From NCBI GenBank assembly GCA_035222895.1, contig JAVYIG010001810.1, positions 160,001-224,000 of the forward strand: 64,000 bases of DNA, written 5' to 3'. The notes under the pieces were generated by a model. The model was not told the origin of the DNA. It saw nothing but the letters and a program-made list of their open reading frames with translations, and ran no database searches. This DNA is from Strongylocentrotus droebachiensis. Lineage: Eukaryota; Echinodermata; Echinoidea; Camarodonta; Strongylocentrotidae. The first letter of the stretch is position 1, and each line of letters begins with the position of its first letter. This document shows, one piece after another, positions 51,598 to 62,200 of the stretch. The translations under genes and the position numbers were made by a program.

Positions 51598-54500
51598 ACC
51601 ACCCCCTCTATCTCCCTCCCTTCCTTCCCTCTTCTCTCTCTCTTTCTCTCCCTACCTTCCCCTCTCTCTCTCCCTCCTCCCCCCTCTCCCCCCTCTCTCT
51701 CTCTTTACAAACAAACAACAACGTAACACATCTTTTAATTCTTCTTTCTTTCCAGTCGTTCTGGAGACAAAGGAGGAGAAGACAAAGACGGCGGAAGCTC
51801 TCAGAATGGGAGTGCTGCAGCCGGCTCAGAATGTAAGCGAATAACAAGTCTTGTAGCAGTTAAAGGCTTGAATCTAACAAATATATGTATTTAAGATATG
51901 CAATATATCCACTCCAGGCAATGAATAAAGGGATTAGGAATATATCAAGTGTGATTACTTTAGATATTGCTAATAGCTTTACAATTATCATGTCAGTTTA
52001 CATGTTCAATTTGACCCGTACTAGCCTATAAACTTACATTATGCTGGATTAGGTCTTATTTTGATGAAAAAACAGTGCAACAGTTCTATTACTGGGTGAT
52101 TACATATTTTGGTTTGAGTTATGTCCAGTGTTGAATTTTAGAATTTGGTTAGTTCAGAAAAATTGCCGCAGAGCACTTCACAGGAGCATTTCGCAGGAGC
52201 ATGTGTAAAGTTACTATACTGCTGTCTGCCCATGTGATCCTTTTCACTGATATAATCTTTTCAAATCCATGCCTTTTTGTCCCTCCCTACAGCATCCCCT
52301 AACAACTGTTCCCTGTGCCAGAACCCTTTGGATTCGTACAGTCTGAGCCGGCCGGTAAACAGAACCAACTGCGACCTGTTCGGCATGAACGAGGGCGACC
52401 TCAAGCCCGACATGAGGGTCTGCAGCCACTGTAGGTTTCGCTCCATAAGAAGAAGGTATGTTGGAGCTTTTATTTTTGTCTCTCGGTTCATTTTCATTAT
52501 TTCATTTCATTTCATTTATTTATTTCACTCTCTTTTTAGAAAAAAAACATAAAAAGTATGCATGTTTGTTCATTATCAACATAAGATAAAAGGAAGTGGG
52601 GAATAAACAAGATACAAACTTATTTTATATAAAAACATAGTACATACATTCACAACAACAGAGGACAGAGGAAAAATAAAGATAACATAAGTTTAAGACA
52701 GTTACAGGAAGATAACAAGAGAGAGAAGATAAAAAGAAGGAAGTTACAACTTGCTTTCAATTAGCTGCAGGTTGCTTTCAGTTTGCTTTTCATTGGCTTT
52801 TGTCCCCCCAAATAATTTAATACACAAATATATCCCAAAGAAAGCTTATATAACTTGTAAAGGATTATAATGTAGTAGCTTGACTCTAATCGAGCTGCTA
52901 TATAGAGGGTTAAAAGCATTCAAGGTTTAAAACAAAATATTTGTCTGTTAAAGAGTGGCAAGCAGATATGATATCATGCCAAAGATATATGTATGTGAAA
53001 ATTGTTTAATAATCTTGTGATGTATCCTGGAGACCAGACTATGATACCCCTATGTCAGTGTCTAACCAAGTGAGAATCTTTATGAACCTGTATCTTTTCT
53101 ATTTTATATTCTATATCAGACATATTTCAGCTTCCCATTACACTTTATATATACACAAGATCCTTTCTTAAAATTCCCCAATTGCTCATTCTCACATCTT
53201 GTCTACATCTTACAGTCGGTGTCCAGTGCTAACGTGTAAAACCCCAAGGAAAAGGGTGCGGCGGTTAAAACCCCTGCCTACCAAGTGGTTTGAGATCACA
53301 GAGGATCAACGTAGGCTGCTGTCGGAGGAGCTGGGGATAGCCGTCGAGGTCACCAAATGCTGCGCCGCCTGCTTCAACCGGATAGCTAGGAGGCTAGGGT
53401 CAGAGGGCATGGAACCCGAACTACCCCTCCTCCTGCCTCCACCCCCTCCTGAAGAGCTTGATCCAAGTAAGCAAAGGACACCTGGGGGGTGTTTCACAGA
53501 ACTTGTCATCAGTGACAAATGACAGTTTTTGTTATAAGCTACTGAAATCCTTGCTTCTGATTGGTTATCAGCAGATTTGTCACTGATTTTTGTCATTTGT
53601 CATTGAATAAAGGCTTTGTGAAAAAGATTCCTGGGGGATGTTTCACAAAGTCAAATTTAGACTTTAAGTTGGGCTTAACTATGGCAGGCCATTCATGCCA
53701 CCGGTTGCTCTCACCATTATGATCTTTAGATATTATCAAAAAATATAAATTCTGTAGATTTGTGACCATGATTTGTATGTCCTTTGAGAGACCAATGCCA
53801 GTAAATGGTGAGAGCAAACAGCAATTAACAGCCTGTCATAGTTAAGTCCAACTTAAAGTCGATCTTAGTCTTTGTGAAACACCCCCTAGGTTATGAGAGC
53901 CAGAAGGATGTTAAATTTGTACTAATGTGTAGGAGTCAATGCCCTCCTGGCTCTGAAAAGGGCAGTTCGCAGTGTACCTGGGAAAAGGACACATGTACAA
54001 AGTGGTGTTTGATTCCTCAACTTGTTAGTGTTCAATTTAGCTCTAGAGTTCTGTCAATGATTTTAGTGATGTCCAGACTAATGTGCCACATGAATATGGC
54101 CAGAGAAAGGTTAAAACGTTATTCCTAGAAATCTGTTGGAAGGGCATCCATTTACACCCTTCTAATATGAACGGATGCTTAGCAACACACACAATGATTA
54201 CAATGATTGTCAATGAAATTAGCTTGGGCAAGGGTTACTTAGTTGTATTTTCAAAAGAACAAAATATCTTTAATTCATAATAGATGGATGGATCGTCGTA
54301 ACAGTTAACTTTATATCTGTCATTTCTTTTTCAGCACTCGGTCCGGAAACCTCGCGATGGACGGACGAAGAAATGAGCATAGCGAAAGCAGGTGAGAAAT
54401 GATTGAAGTTACACATAGGCCTCTGATGGATATTGACAATAGACTAAATGGCTTATCTCTTCAAATTTATGGATACTATTTCTTTCTTGGGTGTCAGATT

Positions 54501-57500
54501 ATTTGAATTTATGTTCATCTGTTATAGATGATTACATAGAATCAGAAAGATGATGTTTGTCTAGATTTCCTATCCAGTACAATTGCCATTTCTTAGAAAA
54601 TCGGAGTGCAGTGTAAGCAAAGACAACCTACCCATTTCATTTCATTTAGGACACGTTATATGTGAACGAGTCACGATTTTTGTCTCCATAGTGTGGTCTT
54701 GATGTAAAGAGTTGACAGTATTACCCTTTTCATCCTTTAAACATTAATCTTTCATCCCCAGGATTGAGGCAGCACGGGCGTGACTGGCCAGCCATTGCAA
54801 AGATGGTGGGTTCCAAGTCGGAAGCCCAGTGTAAGAACTTCTACTTCAACTACAAGAGACGCTTCCACCTTGAACACATCATAGAGGAGCATCACCGGCA
54901 CGACAAGAAAGATGTAGGTCTCGATCGGATACTGATCTTAAAGCCTGTCTGCACTACTTGTACTAGTTGTAGCCACTTGCGCCCTCTATATAGCCAACAA
55001 TGCCTAAGCAGTAGCTGTTGGTCCCCCATGATCCCCTTTTTCTTATGTTAATTGAGAGCTGAGATAACCACCTGTCAGTGACCTGGCAGGGATGTCTAAT
55101 CCCTTCTGGCCAAACTAGTGCAGACAGGCTTTAAAGCTTGTTTACAATTATGTTAGCAAGAATTAAATTGAAGTCAAACATGTTATAATACAGTCTCCAT
55201 TTGTTCTCCTGGAATCAAAAGATTTTTAGGCGAGATCTTATGTTATCCCATCCATGATATTTGGTGAAGTTTAGTGTAAATATGTGAAAGGAATGCCGGA
55301 TTATTGCTATACACCGCCCCATGCTAGGACCCTTCCACCCCATTGGCTCACCACACAATGTCAGTGCTTTGCTTTGCTCAGAGATAGCATGTGTGTGGCA
55401 GTCCCATAATCATAGGTTTTACATGTGCGTAATGCACATTTGATTGTTTTGTAATATTCAAGAAAAGTAAAACCTAAAATAGATTTAAATGTGTAAATAG
55501 CATGTTATGATGTAGTGTTGATCTTTATGAATAATTCTTTTTTTTTTTACTGTCAATTGTAAATTAAATAAATTTACATGAATATATAATTTCTTCTCTT
55601 GTCACTGGTTTTTTAATCTCCATGTTTTACCCCTTGTTCTTGTAAATCTTGTAACTTCCTGTTTCCCTCTGATTTACTTGTCAGGGTGAACGCGAGCATC
55701 GCCCGTCAATTACCGAAAGTATGGCCTCGACCGTCACGGCAGGATCGGAGGACGAATTCCATAATTTCAGTGATGAGGAGAATGATGCGGACAATGATGA
55801 GAGCTCGGACACTGCTAGTGCCAGCGAGAATGATGAGAGTAACTCACGGAAAGTCAAAGTGAAAGTGGAACAGATGGAAGGGGGTGAAAATCGATCTCTA
55901 TTAAGTTCAATGTCCAATACTTTATCCTCACAACCGGTCATAGCGACAAGTTCCGCAATGACGACTGTTTTGCCCTCGCCGCATTTAGCTTCAACTAGTG
56001 TGTCTATGTCTCAGGGCGGAAACAACGACAAGAGCCAGTTGCTAGCGGACAAAGTCAAAACGGAGCAAGCGGATATTAAAACGGAACCCGACTCAGCCAA
56101 TGCAGTGAAGGCTGAGGTCGCGATGGACATCACTGAATCATCAACCATTGATTTGGCTTCGATATCGACAGCAGGAGCAACCTCAGGACCTCTGCCGCCG
56201 GCATCATCATCCACCCTAGCGTCTTCATCATCACAGGTGTCAGTGCTACCGTCTCAGGGATTAAAGCAGGAGCCAGAGACCCATGTGATTGAAGACGATG
56301 ATTCCAGCGCGACGTGCAGCGCTGATGAGGGCATCGCCCAGGATGACCTCATGTTTCATCCCGGCTTGGGGTCAAGGGCGCTGCCCGGTAGTAAGGGTTT
56401 AATGAGCACGCCCCCAAAACTTGGATCTGGAGACAAAGTCACGTCCAGTGACGATAAGAAGTTCTTCAGCACCGAAGGCATCAGGATCAACAACAGACAG
56501 GTGGATTCGTCATCCTCGTCTAAAAGTGATGTCAGCGGTGGGATCGATAAGGTGAAGTCGGAAGAGGATGGAGGACAAAGCAGGACTATCAGAGATTTTG
56601 CAGAATGTCTGAGCAGAGATAATAGAGGTGTCAACAATATCAGGGACCTGATTGATTCAGCTATTGACAAACATTTAGGTTAGTCTGCGTTTGTTACGAA
56701 GTGGATACAGAGGTTGTGATACAATTCTTTTTTCGTTGATCATAGATGAATGCAAAAACTACATATCGAGTAATGATGGGCATGCATTATGATTATTTTT
56801 TTGATTCATATATAATTATGCAATGCTTTGAGAGCTGCCTTTTATTTGTTTTGTACAGAAGATTTCAGAAATTTCAATTTAATACAAAGAACTTAATTTC
56901 TCAAACCTGGACGCTAGAATTCTTGGGAATTGTCTTCTCAGAGGAATGTCTTATAGATATACTCCTTCAGCAAAACTCATTTGGGGATATTTTGATTTTT
57001 TGATTAACAAAGGGAAAAAAGCTAGCAAATAAATTTCCCAATTTATCCAGGGAGGTTCAAAATTCAAAATTTGTAACTTATGTATTCTTTGTCATATTTT
57101 TTTGTTCAAAACTTGCTATCTCAACTTGATGCCAGAGCGCATTCCTCTTTTCATGCTGAGCAATATAAGTGTGATTTCTTTCCCTTTGCTTTATATTAGG
57201 TAATGATCAAAGTCCTGGAGGTCCAGCTATACCAAGCCAAGGCGGGTCGGGTGATGCTAAAGTTCCGGTCATTGAGGTCAAGTACGAGCCGCCTTCGCGT
57301 AAGAACTCTCACGCAGACTCTAGCGAGAGCAGCAGCTCCAGACAGCAGCAGGGACAGCAGCAACCCGGCACCACCTCCCCGTACCTATCCCCTCACATAT
57401 CCCACACCTCCCAGCACCAGCCCCCTCAGGAGAGGGAACCTGGAGAGATAGCGAGCACTCATTCCGAAATGATGGCTCGTTTAGGTAACCCTATCTCGCC

Positions 57501-59203
57501 TCACCCCCACCTGCACGCTGCCTACCGCACGGGGGAAGCCTACGCCAAGGAGCTGCACAGGCAGTCCGAGAGGGACAGGCACCACATCCAGTCGCCGGGC
57601 GGGTCGATAGGGACGTCGCCTCGGCAGCCGTACCCTCCGCGTTCCAACTCTCCCTACGCCCTCGTCCCGGCGACCGACAAACATTCCCAACCCCACCCCA
57701 GCACCTCCCAGGCTAGCAGCAGGAACCCCATGCAGCAGCATCGGCCTGGCAAGCAGGGGATTCCCCCACCTGGTCCACCACCGCCACTCATCAACAACCC
57801 AGCGGGGAAGCCCCTCAAGGCAGAGAAGGCATCGGTGCTTAGTCACGTCCAAGGTGCAGGAGCAGGATCCATCACTCACGGCACTCCAGTCAACTTTGCT
57901 GTCTCCTCACCATCCAAGTGAGTAGAAACCGACAAAGATTATTATAGTTGGATATTCATTTGATGGGAGTGCCTTGTTTCATGATTCCCCTTTGATCAGT
58001 AACCAGTTATATTCTCATCTTCCCATTTCTTTGCTTGTAATTTGCTTTAATGACTTCTTGAAAAATGTATATTAATATTGTTTTGTTTGATAGACGATTA
58101 TAAAGAGGTATAGACGTTTTCATTTCAAATAAATTGTTCATGTTTTGCATGAAAATAAATGAATAAGTTTATCAGATTTTTGCTCCATTCCACAATTAAT
58201 TGAAACCAAATACAAATTACAGTCAATCTGTTCACTTTTCTGGAAATACTTTAAAAAGTGAGATTCTGATAACCTTTAATATGCTGTCATTTTTACGCTC
58301 TGAGATAGAGAATCTTAACTTGTTGTCAAAAATAATTGCAAAAAAGTGTGCAGAATCAAAAGTAATTTCCAATCCAACAAAATCCATCCCTCCTTGTTTA
58401 CAGGTATGAACAGAAGCCACCAGTCTCCAGCTATGCAGGGATGATGAAGGGTTACCCCTCCCAGGCCACTTCCCCTAGACACCAGGAGACGGCAGGGAGC
58501 GGGGCTGGCTCCATCACGCAGGGCACCCCTGTCATGAGGAGAGGGGCGGGGGACCATCACCCCTCCCACCCAGCAGGATCCATCTCCAGGGGCACGCCCA
58601 TTGGCGCCAGCCAGCACGAGAGAGAGGTTTCAATTATCAAAGGTATGCTATGTCATAAGGTACTACTGATTATCTTCCTGCCCCTCCATAAACTTGTCTT
58701 TAAAACTTGCTGCAGCCTTGGACAAGATCTGTGAATGCTTTCATTTGTACTTCAGCCACATTGACGTGACTAACAATAGACTAAATGAAATGATGAAGAA
58801 TCAATTGGTTCTTTGCTATTTGTTTGTTCCTCCGTGCTGATCCTTGCTGCTTTTAAGTCAGTCCGACCCGGCATCTCATTCTTAAGATGTGACCTTATAC
58901 AGTCAAACCTGCTTTAGTGACCACCTGCCTACAAAGACCACATTTTTATTTTCCTTGAAAATGGTTTCTCATTGAAACATGTACTAGAGGAACCTATCTA
59001 CAAAGACCACTTTTTGTGTTTCGCTTGGGCAAGGGCTATAGACAGGTTTGACTGTATATGAATCTCTCTCCCTCGAGCGTCACACTGATGTCGGCAACTT
59101 TCTTTTCTTACCTACCCACATATCCACAGGTACCCCCGTGTCCCAAGAAAATGTCAGAACCAAGCGGGAGTCCTACGACCAAGAAATCCTGAGGTACCAC
59201 CAC

Positions 59204-59238
<35 letters not shown>

Positions 59239-62200
59239 GCATAGGAACCACCAGGAGGCTGTGGCAAGGGCATACGAGGCCAGGGGTGCTCACATCTACG
59301 ACCAGCAGCAGGCTGCCGCAACAAGAGGTGAGACAGTCGTTCTACCTTTCTGTCTTTCATTCTCTCTTTCCATCGCTATTTTGTCTGTTCCTATCTCTGA
59401 CCCGAGGTCTCTATCTGTCTCTGTTGAACCGAACCAAATTTCCTTTTGTGCAGCACTTTGCATCTTTTTATTGATTTGGTATATAAGGTAAGACTCATCC
59501 TATCTCGTCATCTCACATGTCTTTTGCTGTATCCTCCCTTCTCTCTCTCTCTCTCTCTCTCTCTTTCCTCCTCCCTTGTTCTCTCTCTCTCTCTCTCTCT
59601 ATTTCCTCCTCCCTTTTTCTCGTTCTCTCTCTCTATTTCCTCCTCCCTTATTCTCGTTCTCTCTCTCTCTCTCTCCCTCCCTTGTTCTTGTTCTCTCTCT
59701 CTCTATCTCTCTCTCCCTCCCTTGTTCTCTCGCTCTTCATGTCTTTTAATCTCTATGTCCTTCACTGTATATGTTGATTTTATTGTGCATGTTTTGACTG
59801 TTGTTAAACATTAAAAGACAGAAATACCTTTAGAGATATGTACTACATCCCTAGCATGCATTTATTTTAGGTGCAAGAGGTCCTTTAGAGAGCATTTGCA
59901 TGTCAAACGACAAAGCCTATTTATTGCATGTAAATCCATTCATTCTCTTCCGTATACAGCCTTTCAAAATCCCAAACACCACATATTTATCACCAAGGTG
60001 TTTCAATCATTCAACAGGAATTTTTCCTATTTTCGGGAAATCAGATTTTGGAACTGTGTGGGGTAGTTTACTTGCTGACATCACATCATATTATTAATTT
60101 TTGCTATGAAAAATAGAAAATATTGACAGTTTACTAAGAATTTGTTATTGTTGAATATCATTAGCAACTTCTAGCAGAAAAATAATGCTCTAAAAACTAA
60201 TTTCATAAGTGATGCTGTCTTTCATTTCATATTTTATGTGTTTCACTTTGTTTGATATTTTATAGGAGATGTTTCATGATTTCATGTTCCTTTTCCACCT
60301 GTTCAAAAGTTATTTACAGTGTTCATGTACTGTCATGTCAGTGTATTCTTTGAGGTGTATTGCTATGACACCCATGTCACGTACACAAAAGCAACCTAGG
60401 TTTTATGTTTTAATAAATGCACAAATCAGTCACCTAGCTCAAAAAAGTTAATGAATGTATTTGTATTTAAAGCTTTTGTTAAATTTCATGCTCTGCTTAA
60501 TAGGGTATGTTGTTGTTTGATTGAATTTCAATCACTGCTAGGACTGTGTTAGTTTTTTTCAACAAAGTATGCTTTTCCTTTTGATATTTCACTTTTCGTT
60601 GTTGCTTTGGACACTGTTTGAAATTATTCATCCGCAACTTGCACCCTTTTCCATGTTGACTGATTTATTTTCTTTGTATTTGCTTGTTTCCCCCCTCTCC
60701 CCTCCTCCATTTGACCATTTTGACTTGCTCGTATCTGCATCCTTCCGTGCAATACAACAGAGTGGCTCAAACTTCTCTCCATTCCAGGTATGCAGCAGCA
60801 CTACGAGCGCATGCCCACCACCATCGACCCCAACCTCCTCATGGCGCGCAACATCGCCCACTACGGCGAGAACACCGCCAGCATGATACGGGGCCAGTAC
60901 GAGTCTGGCGCCTACAGCAGCTCCAAGGAGACGATAGCGGGGGATTTTGCCACGGCCAAGCAGATGGCGTCGCGGCCGCCTTTCCCTCCGACGCCGAACA
61001 GCAAGGATACGAGGATGTCGCCGCACCAGCAGGAGGGGGGTAAGAGGTTCTCACCGGCGTTGAGTCACCATCCGGCTGCAGGTCACCTTGAGCTGTTGCC
61101 ACCGGCTCTGGCGGCGACGATGATGCAGTATGGACAGGGCTTCCCTCCACAGGTGAGGGAATAATTTACAGAAAAAACATGACCTTGGCCTCGGTCAGAC
61201 ACAACTTAAAGGGAAATCCAACCCAAATAGAAAACTACTCTAAAAGAAAGCAGAAAAATCAGAGAAGCAAACTGATGAAAGTTTCAATTACATCTGACTA
61301 AATATAAGAAAGTGATGAATTTTTGATTGTTTTAATTACTATACGTATGGGAACTTCAAATTAGCTAAAGTGGTAATGTCAATGTGATTTAGTGCCGGAC
61401 TACTTTCCTTTCTGTTACAACATATTAAATGACTAAAATTTAAATTTGTCTAAAATTCATGGCTCAGGAGGGTCTATTCTTTGTAGAGGACCTATAATAG
61501 TATGATATCTATAACATATTTTGAGCAGTGCCGCAAGGGAGAAGGAATTAATGAGAAAAGCAGAAATTTGTTATATTTTTGTGCACAGAAAACAGGAGAG
61601 TCATCCACGTCCTACATCACAATCCACTGACCAAACTACCAATTTAAGATTTTAGACTTGGTGATCTCATATTTCAAACTTTTGCAAGTCTGTCCTGTAA
61701 TTTTTCTTAACAGGTTTTTAGATCTTAATTTAGCAATGTGTTATCATTGTAACAGTAATACCTTATCAGTGTGGCAACTGGTTGTGTTCAAGATCATGTT
61801 AGGTTTAAGAAATGCTACATGTTTAGCCAGTTTCGTTAGATACAATGTTTCAGCTTTGCACATACTAAATTCAAAGGAGGTATTCATCATAATCTATGAA
61901 ATAGGTAAAAACAATACTTTTTAGGTGCCGTAATCATCAGTTCGTATGGATATGTGAGCATTATAAATGTAGCTATTATCATTCTTTCATTTATTTGGGT
62001 TCACATTGTCTTCCTAACTATTCTTTTTTTCTTCTGATTATGTCATTATAGGGCTTCGTATACGTGACCCCTCAGGGCACTCCGATATGCATACCTCCAG
62101 GCACTCCTCTCCCACCCAACGCCTTCTTACAGGGTCACCCAGGGGTGTATCCACCTGTATCTAGCGGTTACAACCCAGCCACCACCCAACACCATTCCCC

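Noticed and set aside
51042-51847. Long minus-strand and plus-strand frames overlapping SANT1 and the CT repeat
   Set aside because: Minus frames are shadows of exon 12 and of the acidic and CT-rich DNA; the + frame through 51458-51844 uses the wrong phase for exon 13.
55721-55723. ATG in exon 18 as a gene start
   Set aside because: The frame is open upstream to the acceptor at 55684 and continues SANT2 exon 17 in phase.
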